In this document: in pieces, positions 49,581 through 57,582 of the stretch | How the letters are laid out: each line of letters starts with the position of its first letter | Position numbering within the stretch: position 1 is the stretch's first letter | Source of the DNA: Paraplanobispora takensis | Lineage (GTDB): Bacteria; Actinomycetota; Actinomycetes; Streptosporangiales; Streptosporangiaceae | Length of the DNA stretch: 57,582 bases | Direction: 5' to 3' | Assembly (NCBI RefSeq): GCF_016863195.1 | Contig: NZ_BOOK01000061.1 | Span: forward strand, 1-57,582 | Notes under the pieces: generated by a model | Seen by the model: the letters and a program-made list of their open reading frames with translations, nothing else | What the model was told of the DNA's origin: nothing | Databases searched by the model: none | Program-made: the position numbers and the translations under genes

Positions 49581-50507
49581 ATGATCACTCAGGAGCAGAT
49601 ACCGCTCGTGATCGACCACACGCTCTACGCCGCCGACGGCGACAAGGTCGGGGAGGTCAAGCACGTCTATCTCGACGACGCCACCGGCCGGCCCGAATGG
49701 CTGTGCGTGAAGACCGGGCTCTTCGGCCTCAGCGAGACCTTCGTACCGATCCGCGACGCCGTACTGGTCCAGGACCACGTGGAGGTCCCCTACGACAAGC
49801 AGACCATCAAGGACGCGCCCCACGTCGACGTGGACGCCGGCGGCCACCTGTCGGCGGCGGAGGAACGGGAGCTCTACCGCTACTACGACATCGACTGGGA
49901 GTCCTCCTGGCAGCAGGCCAACCAGCCGGGCGAGAGCGGGTGGGCGCACTCCGGCGGCCTGCGGGAGCGCGAGCGCCTGGGCACCTCCGCGGGCCTGGGC
50001 GACTCCTCCGGGCTGGACGCCTCCGGCGGCCTGGACTCCACCTCCGGGCTCAGCGGCTCCCCCGGTTCGGCCGAGGCGGCTCTGTCCACCGGTGAGGCCG
50101 CCTCGCGCGCCGCGCACCCGGCCTCCGACGACGCCATGACCCGCTCCGAGGAGCGCCTGGACGTCGGCACCGAGTCCCAGGAGACCGGCCGGGTACGGCT
50201 GCGCAAGTACATCGTCACCGAGGAACAGCAGATGACCGTCCCGGTCACCCGGGAGGAGGCGCGCATAGAGCGCGAGCCCATCACCGGCGACAACCTGGAC
50301 GAGGCTCTGCGCGGGCCCGAGCTGACCGAGTCCGAGCACGAGATCACCCTGCACGAGGAGCGCCCCGTCATCACCACGGAGACCGTACCGGTCGAGCGGG
50401 TCCGCCTGACCAAGGACCAGATCACCGACGAGGAGACGATCTCGGAGCAGGTCCGCAAGGAGCGGATCGTCCTCGAAGGCGAGGACGACCCCGACCGGGG
50501 TCTCTGA
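49581..50507 (+). CDS. PRC-barrel and DUF2382 domain protein
   Basis: 308 aa. PRC-barrel (about 1-95, LYAADGDKVGEVKHVYLDDATGRPEWLCV), a low-complexity Ser/Gly/Leu linker with repeated SGLD/SGL (about 115-180), and DUF2382 (about 195-305, RVRLRKYIVTEEQQMTVPVTREEARIEREPI, then LHEERPVITTETVPVERVRL). Cytoplasmic stress-type protein of unknown activity, common in desiccation-tolerant bacteria. A GAGAGAGGGG site precedes the ATG. Confidence 0.92.
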   Translation: MITQEQIPLVIDHTLYAADGDKVGEVKHVYLDDATGRPEWLCVKTGLFGLSETFVPIRDAVLVQDHVEVPYDKQTIKDAPHVDVDAGGHLSAAEERELYRYYDIDWESSWQQANQPGESGWAHSGGLRERERLGTSAGLGDSSGLDASGGLDSTSGLSGSPGSAEAALSTGEAASRAAHPASDDAMTRSEERLDVGTESQETGRVRLRKYIVTEEQQMTVPVTREEARIEREPITGDNLDEALRGPELTESEHEITLHEERPVITTETVPVERVRLTKDQITDEETISEQVRKERIVLEGEDDPDRGL

Positions 50508-50516
50508 CCCCGCCGC

Positions 50517-50557
50517 GGGGACCCGACCGGCGGACGCGAGGCGCCGGTCAGGTCCCC
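50517..50557. terminator. two-way hairpin terminator
   Basis: GGGGACCCGACCGGCG pairs with CGCCGGTCAGGTCCCC (one mismatch) with a 9-nt loop, between convergent genes. Confidence 0.65.
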
Positions 50558-50574
50558 GGAGCCGGGTATCCGGG

Positions 50575-51021
50575 TCAGGTCTCCAGAGCGCGGTCGAGCA
50601 GGGCCTGGAGGGTGACCGCGCCCAGCAGCCCGCGGTCGTCGCCGACCACCGCGACCAGCGGGCTGCGGGTGCGCGCCATCAGCGCGGCCATCTCCAGGAT
50701 GGTCGCCTCCGGGTCGGTGATCGGCAGTTCGCGGGGCTGGTCGGGCAGGCACTCCCGGACGCTCCGCCCGCCGAGCTCGGCGACGAACCTGTCGGCGTGG
50801 GCCTCGTCGATCACCCGCGCCAGCGCCGGGTCCTCCCGGCAGTACGGGGGGACGGCCAGTCTCAGCACCTGGGTGCCCGGCAGGATCGTGAACGGGCGGC
50901 CCTCGTCGTCGACGACGATCAGGCCGGGCAGGTCCTGCTCGGCCAGCAGGCGCGCGGCGGCCAGCGCCGAGGTGCCGAGGGTGACCGTGGGAAACGCGGC
51001 GGCCAGGTCGCGAGCGCGCAC
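50575..51021 (-). CDS. CBS-domain pair protein
   Basis: 148 aa, two CBS motifs (about 8-60 and 90-146; VTLGTSALAAARLLAEQDLPGLIVVDDEGRP and ATILEMAALMARTRSPLVAVVGDDRGLLGAV). Binds adenosyl ligands and probably regulates the transporter encoded upstream on the same strand. GTG 51021 has AAGGAG seven bases before it. Confidence 0.87.
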   Translation of the reverse strand: MRARDLAAAFPTVTLGTSALAAARLLAEQDLPGLIVVDDEGRPFTILPGTQVLRLAVPPYCREDPALARVIDEAHADRFVAELGGRSVRECLPDQPRELPITDPEATILEMAALMARTRSPLVAVVGDDRGLLGAVTLQALLDRALET

Positions 51022-51130
51022 GGGTGGGCTCCTTCGCCTGCGTGAGGTCGAGCGGGACGCCCGTCCGGGGACGGGTCTGTGCGGAGACCAGGCTAACCGG
51101 GGCCGCCGCTCCCGCCGGGCGCCGCGTCCC

Positions 51131-51168
51131 CATGGGATGCCGTCTCTCACATGGGATTCCGTCTCTCA
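51131..51168. repeat. 19-bp tandem repeat spanning the transporter stop codon
   Basis: 51131-51149 and 51150-51168 (CATGGGATKCCGTCTCTCA) differ at one base. The second ends in the transporter's TGA, and a partial third copy (CATGAGAT) is its last codons. Confidence 0.9.
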
Positions 51169-52446
51169 CATGAGATAGCGCAGCCACAGGTACGGCGCGC
51201 AGAGCGCCACGGTGACGGCCGTGACGACGAGCCCGTACCCGGTGAACTCCCAGAAGCTGATCCGGGTGCCGTTGCGCTCGGCGATGCCCAGGACGACGAC
51301 GTTGGCCGAGGCGCCCACCGCCGTGGCGTTCCCCCCGAGGTCCGCCCCCAGCGCCAGCGCCCACCACAGCACCTGGTGGTCGGGCCCGCCCGCCTGGACC
51401 AGGTCCGCCACGATCGGGCTCATCGTCGCCACGTAGGGAATGTTGTCCACGAAGGCCGAGATGACCGCCGAGGCTCCCAGCAGCACCATCGCGGTCAGGC
51501 CCAGCCGCCCCTCGGTGGCCGAGGCGGCCGCCCTCGACAGGCTGTCGATCACGCCGGTCTCGACCAGCGCGCCGACCATGACGAACAGGCCCATGAAGAA
51601 GACCAGGGTGGCCCATTCCACGTCGCGCAGCGACTCCTCGACGGTGACCCTGGTCGCCGCCACCAGCAGGCCGGCCCCCAGCAGCGCGACCACCGCGGGT
51701 TCGTAGTGCAGCACCGGGTGGAGGACGAAGCCCGCGATGACGACGACGAGCACCGCCAGGCTCTGCCGCAGCAGCGGGCGGTCCCTGATCGCCTCCCGCT
51801 CGTTGAGCCGCATGATCTCGGCGGCGCGGACGGGGTCGTAGACGAACGCCGGGCGGAACAGCCACCGGCACAGCCCGACGAACACCACCATGATCACCAC
51901 GATCAGCGGGGCCAGGTGGACGAGGAAGTCGTTGAAGGTGAGACCCGCCCGGCTGGCGATGATGATGTTGGGCGGGTCTCCGATGAGGGTGGCGGTGCCG
52001 CCGATGTTGGAGGCCATCACCTCGGCGATGAGGTACGGCGCGACCGGCAGGGACAACCGGTCGCAGACCAGGAGGGTGACCGGGGCGATCAGCAGCACCG
52101 TGGTGACGTTGTCCAGCAGCGCCGAGGCGCAGGCGGTGATGACCACGAGCATCACCATCAGCCGGAACGGCCGGCCCATGGCCCGTTTGGCCGCCCAGAT
52201 CGCCACGTACTCGAAGACGCCGGTCTGCCGGAGCACGCCGACGATCACCATCATGCCCAGCAGCAGGAAGACGACGTTCCAGTCGATGCCGGAGTGCTCG
52301 GAGAAGAAGGCCGACCGGCCGCCGGTGGCGTGGATCAGCAGCATCAGCCCCGCGCCGCCGAGGGCGGCCGCGGTCCGGTGGACGCGCTCGGTCGCGATGA
52401 GACCGTAGGAGACGACGAAGATCATTACGGCGGCGATCGCGGTCAC
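51166..52446 (-). CDS. ArsB/NhaD-family ion transporter
   Basis: 426 aa with about 11-12 membrane helices. [21 protein letters not shown] and the later [21 protein letters not shown] are the two inverted-repeat signature loops of the IT/ArsB-NhaD superfamily. It would export an anion such as arsenite or exchange Na+/H+. GTG 52446 follows GGGAGG. Precedes the CBS gene with a 145-bp gap. Confidence 0.9.
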   Translation of the reverse strand: MTAIAAVMIFVVSYGLIATERVHRTAAALGGAGLMLLIHATGGRSAFFSEHSGIDWNVVFLLLGMMVIVGVLRQTGVFEYVAIWAAKRAMGRPFRLMVMLVVITACASALLDNVTTVLLIAPVTLLVCDRLSLPVAPYLIAEVMASNIGGTATLIGDPPNIIIASRAGLTFNDFLVHLAPLIVVIMVVFVGLCRWLFRPAFVYDPVRAAEIMRLNEREAIRDRPLLRQSLAVLVVVIAGFVLHPVLHYEPAVVALLGAGLLVAATRVTVEESLRDVEWATLVFFMGLFVMVGALVETGVIDSLSRAAASATEGRLGLTAMVLLGASAVISAFVDNIPYVATMSPIVADLVQAGGPDHQVLWWALALGADLGGNATAVGASANVVVLGIAERNGTRISFWEFTGYGLVVTAVTVALCAPYLWLRYLM

Positions 52447-52660
52447 CGGAGACCTCCCAGGGCCGGCCCCGTGCACTTCCCCGCCGGGACGCCCCGGCGG
52501 GCGCCGACCAGACTTCCCGGCACACCCGCGGAGAACCTATCAGGACGTCCGCGACCGCGGACGCCCGGAGCCGGTCGCACCGCCCGCCGGCCGTACCCCC
52601 TTGCCCCGGGCGTCCGCGTACGGCCCGGCGCGTCCCCGTCAGGCGCCCGGGGCCGGATTC

Positions 52661-53230
52661 TCAGTCCTGGCCGCGGCCGCTGAGCGCGTCCCTCACCCGG
52701 TCGACGAGACCGGTGAGCGGTCCCATCAGCTTGTTGCCCGGAGGGGTGTCCGGGGCCGACGGGTGCGGCCTGGTGGGCGCGACCTTCTTGATCGCCTGGA
52801 CCTTGCGGCCCAGTTCGGCCAGTTGCTCGGCGTCGGCGTTGGCACGCAGCTTGGGGAAGAGCTCGTGCTCCTCCTCCTTCACGTGCGCGCGGATCTCGGC
52901 CATCAGCCGGTTCAGCAGGACACCGTGGTGTGCGTCGGCGATGTCGGTCTCCTCCAGTTCCTTCATGGTCTCCTCGGCCTCGGCGTGCTCGCGCAGCTCC
53001 CGGTCGGCCAGCGCGTCGCCGCCGGGGACGAGATCACGCACGGCCGGGTACACGTAGGCCTCCTCGGCGACCGAGTGGCGCACCAGTTCGGTGATGACCT
53101 TCTCGGTGAGCTGCCGGCGCCTGCCGGTGTCCCCCGTCGCCAGCTGTTCCAGCTCGGCGAACATCCGCTCGACCTCACGGTGATCGTGTGTCAGGACGGC
53201 GACGACGTCCGTTTCCTGGATCGTGCTCAT
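52661..53230 (-). CDS. hemerythrin-like HHE-domain protein
   Basis: 189 aa. HDHREVERMF (about 15-24), HSVAEEAYVYP (about 52-62), REHAEAEETMKEL, and HVKEEEHELFP (about 115-125) supply the His/Glu ligands of a non-haem di-iron four-helix bundle. A Pro-rich tail follows. Likely binds O2/NO or senses oxidants. Confidence 0.92.
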   Translation of the reverse strand: MSTIQETDVVAVLTHDHREVERMFAELEQLATGDTGRRRQLTEKVITELVRHSVAEEAYVYPAVRDLVPGGDALADRELREHAEAEETMKELEETDIADAHHGVLLNRLMAEIRAHVKEEEHELFPKLRANADAEQLAELGRKVQAIKKVAPTRPHPSAPDTPPGNKLMGPLTGLVDRVRDALSGRGQD

Positions 53231-53489
53231 CAGGGCTTTCCTCTCCGTGATCGGCCGCCTCGGGATCGGCCCGGGTGACGGCCACGTCGATCACGGCGGC
53301 GCCGGAACGGGACCATCTACTCGACAAGATTGCAAACTGGACGGGACCGGCCGGGCGGACACGAGCCCGCGGAGCAAGGCTTTCCCCGCGGATGCCCATG
53401 CGATGACCTTCACCTCGCGGCACCCCGCAGAGTCCCCCCACGGCACCCTGCGGCGTGTCCCCCGCGCCCGTCCCCGACGCCCGGTCCCC

Positions 53490-53675
53490 TCACACCTCGG
53501 TCGGCTTCTCGTACCCCTCGGCCTGGCCGTAGACCCGGTCGTCCGGGTCCTCCTCCGGCTGGTTGGACGGATCCGTCGGGGAAGGGGAGAACTCGCCGGC
53601 CACATCCGGCACGTCGTGCTCCTCGTCGATGTTCCGGCGGTCGGCCAGCGGCCTGTTCTCGTCGGGGTTCGACAT
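53490..53675 (-). CDS. small acidic disordered protein
   Basis: 61 aa. MSNPDENRPLADRRNIDEE start, then Asp/Glu/Pro-rich sequence ending EKPTEV; no hydrophobic core. AGGAGG directly upstream of ATG 53675 is a strong ribosome site, arguing that it is real and well translated. Divergent from the SDR with the KstR-type box. Function unknown. Confidence 0.7.
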   Translation of the reverse strand: MSNPDENRPLADRRNIDEEHDVPDVAGEFSPSPTDPSNQPEEDPDDRVYGQAEGYEKPTEV

Positions 53676-53793
53676 GTTTCCTCCTGATGTCCCTCGTCGC
53701 GACGGTGTCTCCCGTCGCGGTGCGAGAGGTGTGCCCGGGAGGGGCGGGTGTATGTCAGGCGCCGGCGACACGCTGTGACCGGTGCGCCCACCA

Positions 53794-53815
53794 TCAATAT
53801 CGCCCGTGATATTGA
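53794..53815. promoter_or_regulatory. inverted repeat TCAATATC-N6-GATATTGA
   Basis: Perfect 8-bp arms around GCCCGT between divergent genes, overlapping by 3 bp the KstR-type box that follows. Confidence 0.55.
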
Positions 53816-53826
53816 AACAGGTTCTA
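53813..53826 (+). promoter_or_regulatory. KstR-type operator
   Basis: TGAAACAGGTTCTA fits TnnAACnnGTTnnA, the motif for the cholesterol-catabolism repressor KstR. GTTCTAG recurs at 53832-53838. Located 36 bp upstream of the SDR start. Confidence 0.6.
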
Positions 53827-53861
53827 GATCAGTTCTAGGCTGCGGTACTGGAGGCCGAGAA

Positions 53862-54650
53862 ATGATCCTGGACCGTTTCCGCATTCCCGGCCGCGTCGCG
53901 GTCATCACCGGCGCGGGCCGTGGCATCGGGGCCGCGACGGCGGTCGCACTGGCACAGGCGGGGGCGGACGTGGTGATCTCCGCCCGCACGGAAGAGCAGC
54001 TGAAGGCGGTCGCCGAGCAGGTGGGGACGGCCGGGCGGCGCGCCCTGGTCGTCCCCGCGGACCTGAGCGGGCCGGACGCGGCCGAGATGCTCGCGCAGCG
54101 GGCCGTGGACGCCTTCGGCCGCTTGGACGTGGTCGTCAACAACGTGGGCGGCGCGCTTCCCCGGCCGTTCCTCGACACCAGGCGAAAGCATCTTGAGAAT
54201 GCGTTCCAGTTCAATGTCGGGATAGCGCACGACCTGACCCGGGCCGCCGTGCCGTACATGATCGAGGCGGGCGGCGGGGTGGTGGTGAACATCTCCTCGG
54301 TGATGGGCCGGGTGCCGGGACGGGGTTACCTGGCGTACGGCACGGCCAAGGCGGCGCTCGCGCACTACACGCGGCTGGCGGCGCAGGACCTGGCGCCGCG
54401 GATCCGCGTCAACGCGATCGCCGTCGGCTCGGTCGCGACCTCCGCTCTGGACATCGTCATGAGCGACGACGGCCTGCGCACCCGGATGGAGCGCAACACC
54501 CCGCTCGGGCGGATCGGGGAGCCGGAGGAGGTGGCGGCGGCCGTACTGTTCCTGGCCTCCCCCGCGGGCGGCTACATGACCGGCACGGTGCTGGAGGTGG
54601 ACGGCGGCCTCGACCGGCCCAACCTCGACCTCGGGCTGCCCGACCTCTAG
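53862..54650 (+). CDS. SDR-family oxidoreductase (possible steroid/fatty-acyl type)
   Basis: 262 aa classical [11 protein letters not shown] (16-23), NNVG (93-96), S145/S146 and Y159-x3-K163 (YGTAK). GGAGG sets the ATG at 53862. It resembles hydroxysteroid/acyl dehydrogenases without giving the substrate. Followed after 87 bp by the DapB-like gene, and preceded by a KstR-type box, it could work on a steroid or CoA-ester intermediate. Confidence 0.9.
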   Translation: MILDRFRIPGRVAVITGAGRGIGAATAVALAQAGADVVISARTEEQLKAVAEQVGTAGRRALVVPADLSGPDAAEMLAQRAVDAFGRLDVVVNNVGGALPRPFLDTRRKHLENAFQFNVGIAHDLTRAAVPYMIEAGGGVVVNISSVMGRVPGRGYLAYGTAKAALAHYTRLAAQDLAPRIRVNAIAVGSVATSALDIVMSDDGLRTRMERNTPLGRIGEPEEVAAAVLFLASPAGGYMTGTVLEVDGGLDRPNLDLGLPDL

Positions 54651-54737
54651 CGCGGACGGCGGCGGGCCGCGTGGAGCCCGTCGCACGGCACAGGGCGGGA
54701 GCGCGGCCCCGCCCCGGAAGAACCCCAGGGAGGGGCC

Positions 54738-55790
54738 ATGGTCTACAGGGTGGTGCAGTGGAGCACCGGCAACGTCGGCCGGCACACGCTCGCGGGCATC
54801 CGCGCCCGGCCCGACCTCGAACTGGCCGGCGTCTACGTGTCGAACCCGGCCAAGGACGGCCGCGACGCCGGTGAGCTGGCCGGGCTGGAGCCGTTCGGCG
54901 TCACCGCCACCCGCGACGCCGAGGCGCTGCTGGCGCTGCGGCCCGACTGCGTCGTCTACACCGCCATGGCCGACGACCGGATCTTCGACGCCCTGGACGA
55001 CCTGGCCCGGATCCTGCGCTCGGGCGCGAACGTCGTGGCCAGCGGCCCGGTCTTCCTGCAGTTCCCCGACGGCTCGCTGGACGGCCCGATCCGGGAGGCG
55101 GCGCGGGAGGGCGGCGCCTCGATCTGGGTCAACGGCATCGACCCCGGCTACGCCAACGACTGGCTGCCGCTGTCCCTGACGGGCATCAGCGAGCGCATCG
55201 ACGAGGTGCGCTGCATGGAGGTCCTCAACTACGCCACCTACGACCAGGCCATGGTGCTGTTCGGCATCATGGGCTTCGGCCGCCCGCTGGAGGACGTGCC
55301 GACGCTGTTGCAGCCGGGCGTGCTGACCATGGCGTGGGGCAGCGTGGTCCGCCAGCTCGCGGCGGGCCTGGGCGTGGAGCTCGACGGCGTCGAGGAGTGG
55401 CACACCCGCCTGCCCGCGCCCGAGACGTTCGAGATCACCGCCGGGACGATCGAGGAGGGTACGGCCGCCGCGCTGCGCTTCGAGGTCAGGGGTATGCGGG
55501 ACGGCCGGGCCGCGATCGTGCTGGAGCACGTGACGCGGCTGCGCGACGACCTCGGCCCGGACTGGCCGCAGCCGACGGGCAAGGGCTGCTACCGCGTCGT
55601 GGTCAGGGGCGAGCCCGACTACACCCTCGACCTGCAACTGCTGGGAAGCGACGGCGACCACAACACCGCGGGCCTGAAGGCCACCGCGATGCGGCTGGTC
55701 AACGCCGTCCCGGCGGTGGTCGAGGCGCCGCCCGGCCTGCTCACCGCCCTGGACCTGCCGCTGGTCACCGGCCGCGGCCTGCTGGCCTGA
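54738..55790 (+). CDS. DapB-like NAD(P)-dependent oxidoreductase
   Basis: 350 aa. Rossmann start VYRVVQWSTGNVGRHTLAGI (2-21, GxxGxxx), a middle GANVVASGPV and NGIDPGYAND, and a C-terminal domain as in the dihydrodipicolinate-reductase/diaminopentanoate-dehydrogenase-like group of mycobacteria and relatives. It is not lysine-pathway DapB. GGAGG precedes the ATG. Reaction unknown. Confidence 0.82.
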   Translation: MVYRVVQWSTGNVGRHTLAGIRARPDLELAGVYVSNPAKDGRDAGELAGLEPFGVTATRDAEALLALRPDCVVYTAMADDRIFDALDDLARILRSGANVVASGPVFLQFPDGSLDGPIREAAREGGASIWVNGIDPGYANDWLPLSLTGISERIDEVRCMEVLNYATYDQAMVLFGIMGFGRPLEDVPTLLQPGVLTMAWGSVVRQLAAGLGVELDGVEEWHTRLPAPETFEITAGTIEEGTAAALRFEVRGMRDGRAAIVLEHVTRLRDDLGPDWPQPTGKGCYRVVVRGEPDYTLDLQLLGSDGDHNTAGLKATAMRLVNAVPAVVEAPPGLLTALDLPLVTGRGLLA

Positions 55791-55794
55791 CCGG

Positions 55795-55815
55795 CCGGGG
55801 GAGCATCTCCCCCGG
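55795..55815 (+). terminator. hairpin after the DapB-like gene
   Basis: CCGGGGGAG-CAT-CTCCCCCGG, 9-bp perfect stem, 4 bp past the stop codon. Confidence 0.75.
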
Positions 55816-55869
55816 GAACGGTACGGATCTCCACAGAATCTGCACACCCTCCGGCTACGCTCCAGCCTC

Positions 55870-56811
55870 GTGATCGAATCGAGATGGGTGAGCGGGCTGG
55901 TCTGGCTGATCCTGCTGCCGTTCACCGGGTGGGCGGTGCTGAGGATCTCCGGCTGGACGCCGGTGTGGCAGTGGGTGCCGCTGGTGGCGTTCACCCCCTA
56001 CGTGGCGGCGGCCTCGGCGCTCCCGCTGCTGCTCGGACTGGGGCTGCGGCGCCGGGCGGCGGCGGTCGTCTCCCTGGTGACGAGCCTGGCGCTGGCGGCC
56101 GCCGTACTCCCCCGGCATGTCTCCGACGGCGAGCAGCGGCCCGGGGACCGGCGGCTGCGCGTGCTCGCCGCGAACCTGGCGGTGGGGGCGGGCGACACCG
56201 CGTCCCTGATGAGGCTGGTGCGCGACCTCGATCCCGACGTGCTCACCGTCCAGGAGCTCACTCCCGACGCACTCGGCCGCCTGGACGAGGCCGGGCTGCG
56301 CACCGCCATGCCGCACGTGGTCGACCGGTCGAAGAACGGCGTGTCGGGGTCGGGGATCTACTCCAGGCACCCCCTCACCGAACTGCCCCAGATCGAGCTG
56401 GGCGACTTCCGGCAGGCGCGCGCGGTGGTCGCGCATCCGGCCGGGGAGATCGAGGTCGTCTCGGTGCACCCGTGCGCGCCGCGCTACGACTACAAGGTGC
56501 AGTGCTGGGCCGACGGCCTCGCGGCGCTGCCCAGGGCGGGCGGGCAGCTGCGGGTGCTGGCCGGCGACTTCAACGCCACCCTCGACCACCGGCCGGTCCG
56601 CGACCTGCTGGACAGCGGCTACCGCGACGCGGCGGACGTGACGGGCCGGGGGCTGACGCCGACCTGGCCGCAGCAGGGGTGGTCGCCCGTCCCCGGCGTG
56701 ACGATCGACCACGTGCTCGCCGACGAGCGGATGGCGGTGTACGCCTTCAGCGTGCACCCGCTGCCCGGCACCGACCACCGCCCGGTCTTCGCCGAACTCG
56801 GCCTGCCGTAA
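55870..56811 (+). CDS. membrane-anchored endonuclease/exonuclease/phosphatase-family protein
   Basis: 313 aa. Three N-terminal membrane helices (about 8-28, 33-53, 63-82), then an extracellular EEP domain: VLAANLA, TVQELTP (Glu), SGIYSRHPL, VSVHP, AGDFNATLDH (Asp, Asn), TIDHVL and GTDHRPV (Asp-His). A metal-dependent phosphodiesterase or lipid phosphatase facing outside. GTG start at 55870. Confidence 0.92.
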   Translation: MIESRWVSGLVWLILLPFTGWAVLRISGWTPVWQWVPLVAFTPYVAAASALPLLLGLGLRRRAAAVVSLVTSLALAAAVLPRHVSDGEQRPGDRRLRVLAANLAVGAGDTASLMRLVRDLDPDVLTVQELTPDALGRLDEAGLRTAMPHVVDRSKNGVSGSGIYSRHPLTELPQIELGDFRQARAVVAHPAGEIEVVSVHPCAPRYDYKVQCWADGLAALPRAGGQLRVLAGDFNATLDHRPVRDLLDSGYRDAADVTGRGLTPTWPQQGWSPVPGVTIDHVLADERMAVYAFSVHPLPGTDHRPVFAELGLP

Positions 56812-56912
56812 AAAGAGAGCCGCCACGTCCTCAACTCGCCGTCCGCGATGCCGATCGGAGAAGAGGCTTCATGTGACGGTTGGCAGTTCTGCGAGTGACT
56901 GGGGAAGACATC

Positions 56913-57582
56913 GTGTCTCGGTTGAGGAATCTCAGCGTCGGCAAACGTCTGGGATTGTCGTTCCTGCTGGTTTCGGCGCTCATCGTCGCCGCGGTCGCCG
57001 TCGGCCAGTGGGGCCTGAAGCGCCAGCACGACATCAACCTCCGGATGGACCAGCTGGAGCAGGTCAAGGACGACATCCAGACCTTCGCCTACCACGTCGC
57101 CGACGCCACGAGCTGGCAGGGCCTGGTGGTGGCCGACGCCGGGGCCTACGGCGGCAGGGAGGCCATCCAGCCCGACTCCTACAACCGCGAAGGGCTGATG
57201 GCGACCAAGAAGGCCCTTTTCGCCACCCTGGACACCACCCACGTCCAGTACCTGACCGCGGCCGAGAAGGCGCAGTTCGACAAGCTCCGGCCCGCCTGGG
57301 AGGACTTCTTCGTCGAGGACGACAAGATCGTCAAGCTGCTCGCCGAGGACACCCGTGAGGGCCGCGTCGAGGCGATGGACAGCATCAACGACGGTGCCGC
57401 CGGCGAGGCCTGGGCCCTGGGCGTGGAGATCAGCACGGAGCTGCGGACCTCCATCGACAAGCGCGTCGCCGCCCTGGAGAAGGAGATCGCCGACGTCGAG
57501 TCCACCAGCGAACGGATCCTGTACGGCACCCTTGCGCTGGCGCTGCTGCTGGCGGTCGCGCTGAGCGTGCTGGGCACCCGTT
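56913..57582 (+). CDS. methyl-accepting chemotaxis protein, N-terminal part
   Basis: 223 codons are visible, then the window ends. RLRNLSVGKRLGLSFLL is followed by membrane helix 1 (about 11-33), an extracellular helical sensor (about 36-190), and the start of membrane helix 2 (LYGTLALALLLAVALSVLG). The N-terminus parallels the receptor at 7389 ([11 protein letters not shown]). HAMP and signalling domains lie beyond. GGGGAAG precedes GTG 56913; GTG 56895 is in frame as an alternative. Confidence 0.8.
   Translation, partial: MSRLRNLSVGKRLGLSFLLVSALIVAAVAVGQWGLKRQHDINLRMDQLEQVKDDIQTFAYHVADATSWQGLVVADAGAYGGREAIQPDSYNREGLMATKKALFATLDTTHVQYLTAAEKAQFDKLRPAWEDFFVEDDKIVKLLAEDTREGRVEAMDSINDGAAGEAWALGVEISTELRTSIDKRVAALEKEIADVESTSERILYGTLALALLLAVALSVLGTR

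Noticed and set aside
47622-50354. 910-codon minus-strand open frame across ROK, GNAT and PRC genes
   Set aside because: It spans three well-supported plus-strand genes and their intergenic gaps; no coherent protein sequence.

Overview
The window is high-GC actinobacterial DNA with abundant GTG/TTG starts and tightly overlapping genes. The gene families point to the Streptosporangiales or relatives: an XRE/DUF5753 regulator with a DUF397 protein, an RsbW-like ATPase, a CvnA-like NIT sensor kinase, F420-type oxidoreductases, and PRC-barrel/DUF2382 and DUF6158 proteins. Genus and species cannot be fixed from the sequence alone. I saw no rRNA, tRNA, insertion sequence, integrase, phage gene or CRISPR array; it reads as accessory chromosomal sequence. 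Both ends cut genes: a secreted repeat protein on the left and a chemoreceptor on the right.

Layout. 1-10 kb: a secreted PGxE(T/A)-repeat protein, then a tightly overlapping minus-strand operon (PhyH dioxygenase, phosphotriesterase-like hydrolase, P450, SDR, Gfo/Idh oxidoreductase). It diverges from an LLM/F420 oxidoreductase. Both promoters carry a copy of AnCAAGnnCTTGnT, the motif known for the TetR repressor KstR2, so this looks like one co-regulated catabolic unit of unknown substrate. A histidine phosphatase, a chemoreceptor and a NIPSNAP-like protein follow. 10-15 kb: XRE-DUF397 pair, ATPase, helicase-like protein. 15-19 kb: a complete siderophore ABC uptake locus with two IdeR/DtxR-type iron boxes. 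19-31 kb: DinB-like protein, penicillin acylase, TetR/rhodanese pair, an SDR lacking its catalytic tyrosine, CGNR zinc finger, DUF885 peptidase, DUF1349 protein with LacI-type operators, an orphan GroES paralogue, membrane/secreted proteins and two tandem zinc-ribbon paralogues. 31-38 kb: a GH74-FN3-CBM2 xyloglucanase and a phosphotriesterase homologue that has lost most metal ligands, paired with a sugar-isomerase-like protein. 38-44 kb: SoxR with a clear SoxR box facing a PPOX-family oxidoreductase, patatin, kinase, LysR, and a streptogrisin-type protease. 44-57.6 kb: NIT sensor kinase, amidohydrolase, ROK regulator, PRC/DUF2382 protein, CBS protein, ion transporter, hemerythrin, and an SDR plus DapB-like pair behind a KstR-type box, an EEP-family protein and a partial chemoreceptor.

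Two themes stand out. First, eight genes have short tandem repeats that start in, or span, their stop codon (units of 9-41 bp); this is the most unusual structural signal here. Second, there are two steroid-regulon-like operator types (KstR2-like and KstR-like) in front of oxidoreductase clusters. Both need genome-wide checks.
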